From positions 124,001-188,000 of the forward strand of contig JAGTXK010000108.1 in assembly GCA_019096195.1 (NCBI GenBank): a DNA stretch of 64,000 nucleotides, written 5' to 3'. The notes below the pieces were generated by a model that was given only the letters and a program-made list of their open reading frames with translations, did not search any database and was not told the origin of the DNA. A program made the translations under genes and the position numbers. The stretch is from Boletus sp. NGJ (Eukaryota; Basidiomycota; Agaricomycetes; Boletales; Boletaceae). Numbering within the stretch: position 1 is the first letter of the stretch; every line of letters starts with the position of its first letter. Shown one piece after another: positions 21,599 through 32,837 of the stretch.

Positions 21599-23818
21599 AT
21601 GTCGTCGACGAATATCGGTGTGTAGCAGTTCTGAGCAGTGATTGTGCGATGCTGATAATTTGGTAAAACCCAACCTCAGTACTTGAGACCAGTAGCTCTA
21701 TATACGCAGTTGCGTTCCACCCCGACGGAAAGCATGTTTTAGGCGGGAATATTAACGGGATCCGACGATGGCGGCTTTCAGACGGTGAGGAAGTCGGGAA
21801 GCATGCGGGAATGAGGGTGTATGCCATTTCCGTGTCGAGTGATCAGAAGTGGATTGTGTGTGGGACTGACAAGGGGGCAAGCGTGTGGGACGGAGAGATG
21901 CATAAAAAGGTCATCGACGTGGAGGGCGGCGAGTTTGTGTGGACAGTCGATGTCTCCCCAGATTCGACAAGGTTCGCCACCGGGACTAACACCGGAGACG
22001 CGAGCATCTGGAACATTGAAACTGGGGAGAGACTCGTCGGCCCGTTCCAGCATGTCTATAATGTCACTGGAGTCCGATTCTCCCCGGATGGTGCACAATT
22101 CGCCACCTGCGAGAGCAATTCGATCAATATATTCAATAGTCGCATCGGTGACAAGCTTATGACCATCAAAATCGACACAACCAACTTGTTCGGCACTCCG
22201 CTTACATGGTCAAGCAACTGCCAGCAAATATTCGCCGCATCCAGGGACAACAAAATCAGGTCACTCGATACATCCACCGGGACCCAGCTTGCTGAATTGC
22301 AGGTTTCCCATGACGACGAGAACAACGTTTCCTGTGTTGCCCTAGCTGCCAAATTCATCGTCACCTTTGCAGGCCATTCCATCTCGTTCCTGGATATATC
22401 GACACTGTCTCGGATTGGTCCTGTTATTGAGGACAGTGAACGGATATCGTCAATCGCCATTTCGCCGGACGGTATCCACTTCGCAACAGGAAGACATAAT
22501 GGGAAAATTGTCATTCATGATCTGGGTAAAATTATCCCGGATTTGTCTGGTCCATTCAATGTAAGTATTTGCGCCTTCACACTCACATGTCAAACAGGCC
22601 ATTTCATTTTCCATCTTCTATATTGACAAACTATTCAGGCATCCACTCGTGAAGAAGTAAAACGAGATGAAGAGCCCTTGACATCGGGCGATGACCACAA
22701 CAAAATACCTGGTTCCACCCCGGTAGGACTTCATCATTCCGTCACCGGAATTGTTGCGCTGACTCCATCGTTGTGTACGTACAACAGGAAGATCCTACGG
22801 AATCCAGTCGAGTCAAGTCCAAGGAACAGAGCAAAGATGGCATAGGTGATCTCCTCGAGGTATCTGTTTGTTCGTTTGCCCCTCGAAGCGAGTTCTCATG
22901 ATAGTATAGGTCGAGGTGCCGTCGAGCACCCCCGCTCCTCAATTCGACTATGACGACGAGGTGGGTGATCACTTTATTCTCCTCTTGCTTCCATGTTGAT
23001 GTTGCTGGAGTCACTGTCCTCGATCTCGTCTGCCGAGTGCCGGAAGGATGAGATACAGCCTGTTGGTTCATCTCACGCCATATCACAATTGTCGGATGCC
23101 CCACCAGCGGTCTCCTCCATTCCAGAGGCACGTGCGCAGGAAGATCTCGACACTGTCGTATCACCTCGCAGCCGTGCGGTATTTAAAAGGTGGCTACAGA
23201 GAAAGAGTAACAAGGGCCCGGCTTCACATAAACCAGATCGTTCTGGAAAGTCGCGCGAGCCTGCCGATTGTCGATCTCCTCCCCACTCCCCAGCACGAGT
23301 GGATGTCAACCATGAGGGGCCAGTAAAGATGGCTGCATCTCGACCTAAGACAGTGAGTGTTGTTCCTTGATAGATAATCGGATGTAGTGTGTTAACACTA
23401 TTTCAGCGATCGGCCGCAAGAGGGGGGAGACGAAAGGTTTGTTGTGCCTCGAGTCTGTGTGCAGGGACTCATCACACTTACAGGCTAAATCAGCTGCCGA
23501 GGCTGCTGTTCCCAAAGATCCGAACGAAGATACTTCCCGTAGCGGACAAGGTTCTGCGGGCGCGAACGAAGCCAGCCCAGTGCGTTTTTTTTCTGCGATG
23601 GTAGGACTCGTCACGACAGCTCACGTCCCGTTAGGCACAACAAATGAACGATTCATCTCAACCATCGGCAGCAGGGGTCCATCTGACGGTGCGCGATACT
23701 TCCCTTTCATCTTCATTATTAGACTTACAGTGAATCAACATCAGGAGGCATCTGGTTTCGCTACCCTTTCGCTCACGTTTCCAGCGTGGTTGTTGTGTTT
23801 TCGGTCAGGTACACATGA
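21599..23818 (+). CDS. WD40-E: WD40 repeat protein, F-like front joined to D-like tail
   Basis: Exon 1 encodes MSSTNI. The acceptor used by the other copies is missing here; the next AG (about 21679) gives an in-frame exon 2 starting V-L-E-T-S-S-S-I-Y-A-V-A-F-H-P-D-G. Seven blades follow to about 22560, with blade 1 I-R-R-W-R-L-S-D-G, blade 4 I-N-I-F-N-S-R-I-G-D and blade 7 I-V-I-H-D-L-G-K-I-I-P-D-L. The tail carries S-L-S-S-I-S-S-A-E-C-R-K-D-E and then, from about 23130, R-A-V-F-K-R-W-L-Q-R-K-S-N-K-G-P and H-E-G-P-V-K-M-A-A-S-R-P-K-T. From about 21790 to 23100 it matches WD40-F almost base for base; from about 23130 onward it matches WD40-D. The last exon ends Y-P-F-A-H-V-S-S-V-V-V-V-F-S-V-R-Y-T. 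Confidence 0.75.
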
Positions 23819-24109
23819 TGAGGTGCATAGACCCAGTTGATTCAATACAATATACGTAGATACAATACTGAATTGCGAGGATGGGGACATCGATCACATA
23901 GTTCTTTAACTTCGTGTCATTGGGTCGTAGCGTTAGTACGAGTCTCTGTCCCTGATCGAACTCGCTGGCATTCACCCAATGTGACAAAATACCACTAACT
24001 CTGGACGGCATTCCAATTACTCGGACATCCAGATAACACCTAGTAGGTGTCTGCTCCAGTTCAGAGCTTCCGGAGCATTGACTTCGGAACATTGATTCAT
24101 CAGTAAATA

Positions 24110-24310
24110 CAGGATTTCATCATAGTGCTCATAGTGCCATAGTAGTTTCATAGTAGTCATAGTAGTTTCATAGATAACTCATAGTGTTCATAGTATCATA
24201 GTATTGAAAGTGTATTCATAGTATCCATAGTATTACATAGTGTTCATAGTATCATAGTATCATAGCATTTCATAGCATTCATAGTACATTCATAGTAGTC
24301 ATAGTCATAG
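24110..24310. repeat. TCATAGT-type simple repeat tract
   Basis: About 200 bp of imperfect tandem TCATAGTA / TTCATAG / CATAGTGT units, far less complex than its neighbours. Confidence 0.8.
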
Positions 24311-24339
24311 TAGTAATTTTAAGCTAATCCTAATCCTGA

Positions 24340-24600
24340 TCCTAAATCAAAAGCATACAAAATGTGTAGTCAAAAAGTGCACAAAAAGTGTAGTCAAATG
24401 TGTAGTCAAATGTTGTACAAAAAGTATAGGAAAGAGTGTAGTACAGTGTAGCAAACAGAGTGTAGTAAAAAAAAGCAAACAAAAGTGTAGCAGAGTGTAG
24501 TACAGTGTAACAAATAAAGTGTACCAAAAGTGTACCCAAAATGCGCACCAAAGTGTAGTAAAAGTGTAGTCACAATATGTACCAAAAGTGTAGACCTACA
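24340..24600. repeat. GTGTAGT-type simple repeat tract
   Basis: About 260 bp built from GTGTAGT, AAAAAGTGTA and CAAATGTGTAG-like units. It gives Tyr/Phe/Thr-rich open frames on the minus strand that are artefacts of the repeat. Confidence 0.8.
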
Positions 24601-24853
24601 CTCAAAAAAAATATCCAAGTCCATTTTCCCACACTTAGTGTTAAAAAAGTGGACATTGTTTGTGCCACCATTCTTATATACATAACTTGCATGTTTTGGC
24701 AGCAATAATATATGTCCAAACCTGCAGCCCTGCAGTTGTTCTGCTGTTTTGCATGTGACATGCACTTTCAGCAATAGCTGATGCATATCTACCAGGCATC
24801 CCAATTTAAGCAACCCAACCTTTTTTTCCGGTCTCATATTATCCAACCACATC
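24601..24853. other. Unassigned segment between repeats and dioxygenase remnant
   Basis: About 250 bp, open on the minus strand (H-V-T-C-K-T-A-E-Q-L and H-I-L-L-L-P-K-H-A-S-Y), but not recognised. It may be the 5' flank of the dioxygenase gene or a piece of another element. Confidence 0.25.
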
Positions 24854-26611
24854 ATGAAAGAGACTGACATTCTGAAGAATTGGACAATGTCTCACATTGA
24901 TACTCTGGCAAACTACATGGTCGCTAGATTTTGGGAGTTCTTGCAGTCTGGCCCTCAAAACACCACACTGCACCTGCATACTCATATTCCTCTTTCGATA
25001 GTCTGTGAGGCCAATCAGATGGTCAGGGTTCTGGCCTCTGCATACTGAAACAAAGGCAGGTTATCACTTTGGTGATACCTGAATGGTCCTAATCCCCTCC
25101 CAGTGATCATTGGAAATGTTGACAGTATATGACTCGGCAAGCAAATGAAGAGGGGGGGCCATTCAATGTCTTGGGAGGTCTTTGGAATCGATCTAACAAC
25201 TGGCCTACATGGCAAATCATACAAGATGCTCACAGAACCAACTGTAATAACTGATTGCTCCAGATACATCCTTTTGTGATATTTACCAGGTGCTCTGAGC
25301 CAGCCAAACCAGGTAAGTTCACAGGTTATGACACTGAAATCATTACTGAAAGATCACATAAGCAATACATTTGAGATCAGATGCCCTTGCTTGCTGGTCT
25401 GCTTTCCCAAAGTCTTTCTGAAGGCTAAGGCTCCACAGGCATGGCGAACCTCAACTGAATATTTCAGGTCTGAGGCCATGTTACATGGGTGCATCAACCT
25501 GTCCCCTGCCTGGTTCCAACAGAGCTGGAATGTCTGTCAATTTAAACCTAATACTGGATGTATTTATAAAATTGCAATGCAGGGTGATACAAGCAGTCCA
25601 GAGATCTCTGCTCTCTTGAAAAGTGCCCAAGGTAATAATGGCACCCAGGTGTAGCTTGATTCCATGCAAGAGCATTCCACCCTTCTGGCTACATCTCTAG
25701 CCATAATGCATCCCAACATGTACTCCTCAGGCTGGGAAGCAATGACTTGGCTCAGTCATTGGGCAGCAAAACAAGATAACACCAATCTCTGAGAAGTCTT
25801 CCCAAAGTGGACATTGATCTATAATGTTGTGTCTGTCATGGCGAATCAGGTGAGTCCCTTTCACACTGATGTTAACAGGCGACCCCAATGGTTGGACCTG
25901 CTCCTTACTGTTGGCAATTATGCTGAGCTCAACTTTGTCATCCCAACCATCTGTCAATGGCTTTGGTACCTGACAGAATCTAGGAGAGGGCAGGAATTGC
26001 CCAGGACTAAGTACATTAGCTATAAGTAAACAATATGTGAAAAGAAGACTCACCTCTGCCACTGCCTAAGAGGGCAGAAACAACTGAGGTGTGTGTCAGT
26101 AAGCAGAGACTATATATATACTGTGGGCGAAGGTATACTTGTATTATGTTGTGTGTAAGTGGGTCTGAAAGAAGTATGTAATATGTGCTGTAAGCATTGG
26201 CTAAGAAATGATAGAAAGTCTAAGTGTGATAAAAGCTCATTCCAGGTTCAGAATGAGCACAGGAAAGTTCCAGAAACAGTTCTGGAGCAATTCTGAGATG
26301 CTAGTCTTGGAACCTGCAGAAAGGTGCGGGAAAATCCTGGAAGTACCTTTGGAACCAGTGGTTCCAGGATATGGTTTCAGAATGACACTTCCAGGTTTGA
26401 AAGTGGTGAAACCAGAATGATTCGGGACTTGATTATGGACGAATATTGTCAGTACCACCCTGGAATGATTCTGGGGCTCTTAGAGCAGATGTTAGAGCAT
26501 GGAGTTGGTCCTGTAGACAGTGAACAGGGAGTTCTTGCATTTTATATATGGGACAACATCCATGAGTTTGTGGATGTTTCCTGCTGCAATTACATGGAGT
26601 ATGTAAAATAG
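24854..26611 (+). pseudogene. TET/JBP-like 2-oxoglutarate/Fe(II) dioxygenase, decayed
   Basis: Three separated open stretches carry the marks of the basidiomycete TET/JBP dioxygenase group. At about 25560-25640 there is G-C-I-Y-K-I-A-M-Q. At about 25810-25960 there is V-V-S-V-M-A-N-Q-V-S-P-F-H-T-D-V-N-R-R-P-Q-W-L-D-L, whose H-T-D fits the HxD iron-binding motif, followed by V-G-N-Y and F-V-I-P-T-I. At about 26450-26600 there is H-P-G-M-I-L-G-L-L-E-Q, an E-H-G-V-G-P-V segment with the expected second iron His, and A-F-Y-I-W-D-N-I-H-E-F. Family enzymes oxidise 5-methylcytosine or thymine-type bases in DNA, and in mushrooms are expanded together with KDZ transposons. Several in-frame stops lie between the pieces and about 400 bp separates the core from the C-terminal part, so it is a fossil. 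Assignment is from motif memory, without a search. Confidence 0.6.
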
Positions 26612-26917
26612 GGTGGTAATGATATGTAATGACATTGGTAGTCCCACAATGGGTTTTGCATCTACTAATGACCAAGCCAAGCTGAGATTGCCATTAGTTG
26701 TGGCACAACCTCCTGAGGTGCAGTACATCAACCCAAGACTCAACAATGGTTGCTTCTACCTCCTCTAGCTCCTTCATGTTTTGTGTCAGTTCAGCCAGAA
26801 TCCCAGCCTCCAGTGAGTCCAGCTGAGTATTGTGAGCCCTGTGCATCAAGGATGCATCCTCAGGCCACTCTCCCTATGAGGGGTTCAGGTTGTGAGCATA
26901 GTTAGATAGGGTAAACA
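26612..26917 (-). pseudogene. Possible KDZ-type transposon remnant, left piece
   Basis: Read on the minus strand it gives broken Glu/Leu-rich, coiled-coil-like sequence (E-L-E-E-V-E-A-T-I-V-E-S-W-V-D-V-L). It ends where Tc1-like element 1 was inserted and the other side continues at 28540. It resembles conserved hypothetical sequence seen with KDZ transposons in mushrooms, from memory only. Confidence 0.25.
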
Positions 26918-26919
26918 TA

Positions 26920-28537
26920 TAGTGACCTCAAAAATACTTTTCATACTAATCCTTATGACAGTGTGTGAAGCGCACTGCCAGACACTGTGGGAATTTCGCT
27001 TAGCTTTGGTGGAGTTATAAATAGTACATACTCTTGGCTACAAAATTGCCCCCTAGGTCATGTGATTTGGTTCCCAGGGTATGGAGATATAGTCAATTCA
27101 AAACAGTAATACCATGGAAAGAGTTTTTGAGCTTTTGAATTGCTTAGTGGGATCTTAGTCATATTGTAGTATAATTGCCATTGTTTGTTAGTACAAACAA
27201 AGATACACATATAAATAGTATGTCTGAGTTTAAACAAGCTCCCACACTTCTTGATTCTCAACCATCATTATGGTTAGATCCCTTTCTCTTATTCAACAAA
27301 ATATCATCTTCTCTTTGCTTGATTCTGGCCATTCTGGTGAAGCCATTGCCAAGCAAACTGGTGTCAGCCCTTCTGCTTCTGCCATATCTAAACTTCATTC
27401 CAAAGAGCATTCTGGCCTTGTTAAAGCTATTGAAGGTCATCCCTCCAAGCTTTCTCCTACCAATATCTGTTATGCCCAACATCTTATCACCTCTGGAAAG
27501 GCTGAAAATGCTGTCCAAGTGACCAGATTACTTACCAACATCATCAACCAATCTCTCTCTGCCAGTACTGTCTGCCTCCACTTGATAAAAGCTGGTATGA
27601 AAGCTGTAGTCAAGTCCAAATGCCCTATTCTCTGTGCTAGACATCACAAAACTTATTTGGATTTTGCATATGCTTATAAGGACTGGACTATAGAGGACTG
27701 GAAGAAGGTAGTATAGTCTGATGAGACCAAAATCAATCACCTAGGGTCAGATGGACACAAATGGGCATGGAAAGGGGCAGGTGAGGGCCTTAGTGATAGG
27801 CTGGTGCAGGGAACTCTCAAGTTTGAAGGAGGTTCTCTCATGATGTGGGGCTGTATGACTTGGAAGGGAGTTGGCTTTGCTATCAAGATTGATGGTAGGA
27901 TGGATGGAGACCTCTACCTTCAAATTTTGAAGGATGAACTCCAACAAACCCTGGAGTATTATGGTCTCAATCCTTCTGACATCATCTTTCAACAGGATAA
28001 TGATCCCAAGCATACCTGCAGGCTGGTCAAGAATTGGCTAGAGGAGCAAGAATTCAATACTATGGTGTGGCCTGCACAGTCACCTGATCTAAACTTTATT
28101 GAACATCTCTGAGGTTGTCTCAAGAGAAGGCTTGCACAGCATGAAAACCCTCCTAGTGGAATTTATGAATTGTGGAAAAGGGTTCAAGTGGAATGGAATA
28201 GGATACCAGTTGAGGAGTGTCAGAAGTTGATTGAAAGTATGCCAAGAAGGGTTTAGGCAGTGCTTAAAGTAAAAGGAGGCTATATCAAGTACTGATAATG
28301 TTCAAATACCCTTTTTTATTCAAAAGCTCAAAAACTCTTTCCATGGTATTACTGTTCTGAATTGACTATATCTCCATAGCCTGGGAACCAAATCACATGA
28401 CCTAGGGGGCAATTTTGTAGCCAAGAGTATGTACTATTTATAACTCCACCAAAGCTAAGTGACATTCCCATAGTGTCTGACAGTGCACTTTGCACACTGC
28501 CATAAGGGTTAGCATAAAAAGGGTTTTTGAGGTCACA
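26920..28537 (+). mobile_element. Tc1/mariner-like DNA transposon 1
   Basis: The element is 1618 bp and flanked by TA on both sides (26918-26919 and 28538-28539). Terminal inverted repeats of about 219 bp span 26920-27139 and 28319-28537; the outer end reads GTGACCTCAAAAA, and inside lies the well conserved TTAGCTTTGGTGGAGTTATA. It carries one transposase gene with three stop codons in frame. Divergence between its two inverted repeats is visible but modest. Confidence 0.85.
27270..28296 (+). pseudogene. Tc1-like transposase of element 1, three premature stops
   Basis: It starts M-V-R-S-L-S-L-I-Q-Q with an N-terminal helix-turn-helix (S-L-L-D-S-G-H-S-G-E-A-I-A-K-Q-T-G-V-S). The catalytic core has S-D-E-T-K, Q-Q-D-N-D-P-K-H-T and S-P-D-L-N-F-I-E-H-L; 34 residues separate the first D of D-N-D from E, so it is DD34E. 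A TAG at 27714 stands where element 2 has Trp before S-D-E-T-K. A TGA follows E-H-L where Trp is expected, and a TAG lies near 28254 in place of Glu. About 340 residues is normal for the family. The enzyme cut and pasted the element at TA dinucleotides; this copy is inactive. Confidence 0.85.
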
Positions 28538-28539
28538 TA

Positions 28540-29939
28540 CCCTGAAGTACTAAGTTGCCATCCAGATCACATCTACCAGATCCCTCTCTGCCTGCACCAA
28601 ATGGAATCCTGGCATGTCACCTACCCACCAGGGTTCCCGAAATCTGAATGTTGGCGAGTCTCCATAAGGCTGCCAGCCTGGCAAGAGGTTGGGCATTCTT
28701 CACAGGCCATTGAACTTGGTGGGATTGCAGCACAAGATGTCATCCTTGGTTTCATCAGCAGTCTGGGCATTGCCAATGTGAGGACAACCAGGTGTTGGGG
28801 GGATAGTCTACCGAGACGCATACAATGCAAGGTAATAATCAAAGGTTTACTCAATTTGGATGAGATTAGGTTGGAAAGTTGTAAACATAAATGGATTACT
28901 TATCCATTCTGCCAACAAGTTGACATATCAAGATGCTGGCCATTCCTCTGCCACAAGTTGAGTGAGATGGGTGACAGCTACTTCAGTTCTGTATTTTTGG
29001 TACCAGAGCAAGAGGTGGATGGCAGAGATTTTCAGGTTTTCAATCATTTCAATTATGGGATGAGTGGAGAGGAACAGCATGACCTATGCCATTTGCAGTG
29101 GGATCCTGGGGTTTAAATGTGGCAATGAAACTGAGAATCGGAACATTCCGGTATCACAGACAATAGCAGCTGTCACAGTCAATAGTGAGTGTCATAGACA
29201 ATGGCCTGCATTGATTGCACAACCTTTCATAGATGATAATATTCAAAACATTGGGCTACTATGCATGGCTGTCCCCATTGCTCCTAATCTGTGGCAACTT
29301 TCCCACTCCACCCAGCATTGATCTTGAAGCCAGGCATACATAGTCTGCTGCCAAGTTGCATAGCATGTCAGACCTTGATTACCCTCCTATCACCAACAAA
29401 GAGCAAATACCTCCCCCCATTTGGAGGCTTTATGGTCAGAGTAATTTGTGGTCCATTTGAACTTAGCTACCAATAGTTCCTCCTCCACTTGCCAGTGATC
29501 CATTGTAGCTTTGGCACACAGTCAATGCACTCGGTAGACTGACAGTTAAGTTTGAGTGATTTTGCTTTGACAGAAGAAAATACATTACATTCAGACATCC
29601 AATTGTTTATCTCAGTGTCCCCAGGTATACCCATTGACCACAACCAGGCCAACCAGGCTGTTCAGTGATTCTGGGCATTCGGGATGGTGACCATAGTACT
29701 AACCTTCAGATCTTTGTCAGTCAAAGGCTAATACCTGGCTAACATCTCATCATCAGCTCCAAGGTGTATCATTGCAAGTCAGCATTTTTGATAAATGGTG
29801 GCATGTCGGTTGACTACCGAATCCACAGCATGCACTTTCCCCCAAGCTCAGGTGCTCCATGCATAGCTGGAAGCATGCCAAATGTCTTTTCAGAACAGGA
29901 CTGCTTTGTCTGCTAATGCAAGCTGAATTTCATGCAAGG
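28540..29939 (-). pseudogene. Possible KDZ-type transposon remnant, right piece
   Basis: The minus strand carries scattered open pieces: A-A-I-P-P-S-S-M-A-C-E-E-C-P-T-S-C (28621-28854) and W-L-W-S-M-G-I-P-G-D-T-E-I-N-N-W-M-S-E (29467-29652). Further 5' on that strand, up to the Tc1-like element 2 at 29942, come A-L-A-D-K-A-V-L-F and L-K-V-S-T-M-V-T-I-P-N-A. The latter strings recall the C-terminal region of basidiomycete KDZ-type proteins (W-F-W-S-M, D-W-M-S-E-F), which fits the TET/JBP remnant nearby. Many stops occur. A plus-strand open frame at 28490-29116 starts inside the Tc1 element and is not credible. Confidence 0.35.
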
Positions 29940-29941
29940 TA

Positions 29942-31547
29942 CAGTGACCTCCAAAACTGTTGCAATGTCTAACCCTGATGTGGTGCGTGCAGTGCACCAC
30001 AAACACCCGTGGGAATTACACTTCGCTTTGGTGGGAACAAACAAAGTACACACTCTTGGCTACAATCCGGCCTCTAGATCATGTGATTTGGATCAGAGGC
30101 TGTGGAGTTATGTCTATTTCAAAACAGCAATACCATTGCAACAGTTTTGCACCTTTTAGTAGAGAATGTGCAATCTTGTTGAAATATCATCATAAGTGGC
30201 AATGTTTGGTTATACAAACAAAGATACACATACAAATATTTTGTCTGAGTTTGAAATAGTTCACACACTTCTTTATTTCCAACCACATCATCATGAGATC
30301 CATCTCTTCTACTCAGAAAAACACCATTCTCTCTATGCTTGATGCTGGCCAGTCAGCTCATTCTATTGCTGCCACCACTGGTCTCCATGCTTCTACCATA
30401 TCCAGGCTCCACTCCAAAGAGCGTTCTGAGCTTCAGAAGTCTGCTGGAGGTTGCCCATCCAAGCTTTCTCCTATCAATCTTCGTCATGCCATCCGTCTTA
30501 TTTCATCTGGAAAGGCAGAAAATGCTGTCCAGGTGACCAAGGCTCTCACCAATGTGGTCAACCAACCCCTCTCTACCTCCACAGTATGCACTGGCACTTG
30601 AGAAAAACTGGTATGAAGGCTGTGGTAAAGTCTAAACGCCCCCTTCTATCAGCTAGGCACCGCAAGGCTTCGCTTGGACTTTGCCTATGCTCATAAGGAT
30701 TGGACTATAGAGGACTGGAAGAAGGTAGTATGGTCTGATGAGACTAAAATCAATCGCCTAGGGTCAGATGGGTGAAAATGGGGCTGGAAAAAAGCAGGTG
30801 AAGGGCTTAATGATAGATTGGTTGAAGGGACCTTGAAGTTTGAAGGAGGTTCTCTCATGATGTGGGGGTGTATGACTTGGCAGGGAGTTGGCTATGCTAC
30901 CAAGATTGATGGTAGGATGGATGGAGACCTTTACCTTCAGATTTTGAAGGATGAGCTGCTGAATACTCTGCAGTATTATGGTCTAGATCCTCCTAACATG
31001 ATCTTTCAGCAAGACAATGACCCCAAGCATACTTGCAAAAAGGTGAAAGAGTGGCTTGGAGAGCAGGAGTTTGGGACTATGATATGGCCAGCACAGTCTC
31101 CTGACCTCAACCCCATTGAACACCTCTGGGGTCACCTCAAAAGAAGGCTAGCAGATCAAGAACAACCTCCTAGTGGAATTCATGAGTTATGGGAGAGGGT
31201 TCAGGTGGAATGGGAGGGGATACCACTTGAGGAGTGTCAGAAGTTAATTGAAAGCATGCCTAGGAGGGTTGAGGCAGTGCTCAAGGCAAAAGGAAGGCTA
31301 TACCAAGTACTAATACCCACTTCATATCAAGAGATGCAAAACTGTTGCAATGGTATTGCTGTTTTGAAATGGACATAACTCCACAGCCTCTGGTCCAAAT
31401 CGCATGGTCCAGAGGCCGGACTGTAGCCAAGAGTGTGTACCTTGTTTGTTCCCACCAAAGCGAAGTGTAAGTTCCCACGGGTGTTTGTGGCGCGCTGCAC
31501 ATGCACCACATCAGGGTTAGACATTGCAACAGTTTTGGAGGTCACTG
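29942..31547 (+). mobile_element. Tc1/mariner-like DNA transposon 2
   Basis: The element is 1606 bp, bounded by TA at 29940-29941 and 31548-31549. Terminal inverted repeats of about 210 bp span 29942-30151 and 31335-31547; the outermost bases are CAGTGACCTCCAAAACTGTT on the left, with its complement on the right. It is related to element 1 throughout but is not a recent copy of it. It was inserted near the edge of the KDZ-like remnant and the Helitron. Confidence 0.9.
30293..31321 (+). pseudogene. Tc1-like transposase of element 2, frameshifted
   Basis: It starts M-R-S-I-S-S-T-Q-K-N-T-I-L-S-M-L-D with the helix-turn-helix S-I-A-A-T-T-G-L-H-A-S-T-I-S-R-L. The frame is lost after S-T-S-T-V-C (about 30585) and again near A-R-H-R-K (about 30665), and a TGA stands near 30773 where element 1 has a His codon. 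The core from 30818 to about 31320 is open and keeps Q-Q-D-N-D-P-K-H-T and S-P-D-L-N-P-I-E-H-L-W-G; S-D-E-T-K lies just upstream. All three DD34E residues are thus present although the gene is broken, so this copy is less decayed in its core than element 1. Confidence 0.85.
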
Positions 31548-31637
31548 TAAACAACATTGAGGAAGATGAAGGTTGGGAACACTGTCAATTTGTGATGGTG
31601 GAAACATCAGTAACAATTCACTTTTGCAGATAATGAC

Positions 31638-32837
31638 ATGCCTGGTACAGAGACTCCCAGGGTTTATAATGGAACCAAGACTCATACAGAGGGACAGGCG
31701 ATCCCCCTACAGTATCTAGGAGTAAGTGATATGGAACTCAATCAAGTATCAATGCATGAATGCATGAAGTTTGCACTTGCCAATACATGAAATAGCGAGG
31801 GTGGCTACACTATCAGACATGGGATTAGGCCAGTAACTGATTTTGGAAAAGGACAAGGCAATGAACCAGCACCAAAAGACCACCTGTTGACAGCTACATA
31901 TCCAACTCTATATCCATATGGTGTAGGTGGTCTCAAGATGAAAAGGGAGCGTATGGTTGGCTTTGAAGAATACATTCATTGGGCACTACAATACCACAAC
32001 CGTTGGTTCCGCACTCACCACACTTTCCCATTTGTCTGTTTCAGCATTGTACAAAAATGGGAGGCCTTGCTTTCTGTTTGTATATAGATGAATAGAAGGG
32101 ACTTCGAACGTGATGCTCTGGCCATCCATTCTTTGACAATTGCAGATCTAAGGGTAGCAGAGGAGGAAGAGGCAGCTCACATGCCCATCATAGGCCCACA
32201 TGTCAAATCGCTTCAGAAACATGTGTTTACATCCAGCAGTCACATCAGAGGCTCTGATAAGATGTGAGCCTCATACCATAGCCAGGTCTGGGGTATATAT
32301 TTACACCTGTGTGTGCCTTCACTCTGGATTACAATTAATCCGGGTGATATTCACGATCCCATACTTCAAGTTTGTGCAGGTGAAGAGATAGATATGAACA
32401 ATTTTGACACCAAGCTGGGTCCTGACAATGTCCATCATGCATTCAATATAGCACAAGATCCATATGCAGCAGCCAAATACTTCTTTTTCAGCATCAAGAC
32501 CATCCTACACTGTTTATTTGGTATTGATGTCATAAAAGATCAAGTCCACACCAAGATGGATCTTCTAGGCCATTTGAGTGCATATTTTGAAGTAGTGGAA
32601 GCCCAGGGTCGAGGCTCACTGCATGTCCATATGCTACTCTGGCTCGAAAATGCACCTAATGCAGAACAAATGCATCACCTTCTTGAAATAGGACAGTTTT
32701 GTGAACATGTATAGAAATACATCAAAGAGAACATATGTGCCCATGTAGACAGCCTCAACGAGGCATCAATGAATACCATGCAATGCGAAAGTCAACTAGG
32801 ATACTTGCGACCACCCGATCCTGATGGAGAAGACTGG
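31638..32837 (+). pseudogene. Helitron Rep (HUH endonuclease) domain, decayed
   Basis: Recognisable blocks in order are L-T-A-T-Y-P-T-L-Y-P-Y-G-V-G-G, S-L-W-I-T-I-N-P-G-D-I-H-D-P-I, N-I-A-Q-D-P-Y-A-A-A-K-Y-F-F, F-G-I-D-V-I-K and G-R-G-S-L-H-V-H-M-L-L-W-L. The last holds the His-hydrophobic-His of the HUH nuclease (32622-32630). The Rep domain nicks and religates DNA during rolling-circle transposition. Stop codons interrupt it several times, for example after A-L-A-N-T, before M-N-R-R-D-F and after C-E-H-V. The reading breaks off at 32837 where the first solo LTR begins (G-E-D-W). Confidence 0.8.

Noticed and set aside
24110-24310. CRISPR-like direct repeats
   Set aside because: Units are about 8 bp, contiguous and irregular, with no spacers, and the organism is a fungus.
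24342-24870. Tyr/Phe/Thr-rich minus-strand open frames
   Set aside because: Artefact of the GTGTAGT-type simple repeat.
28490-29116. A 208-codon plus-strand open frame
   Set aside because: It begins within the inverted repeat of Tc1-like element 1 and shows no domain; the minus strand of this region looks more like real former coding sequence.
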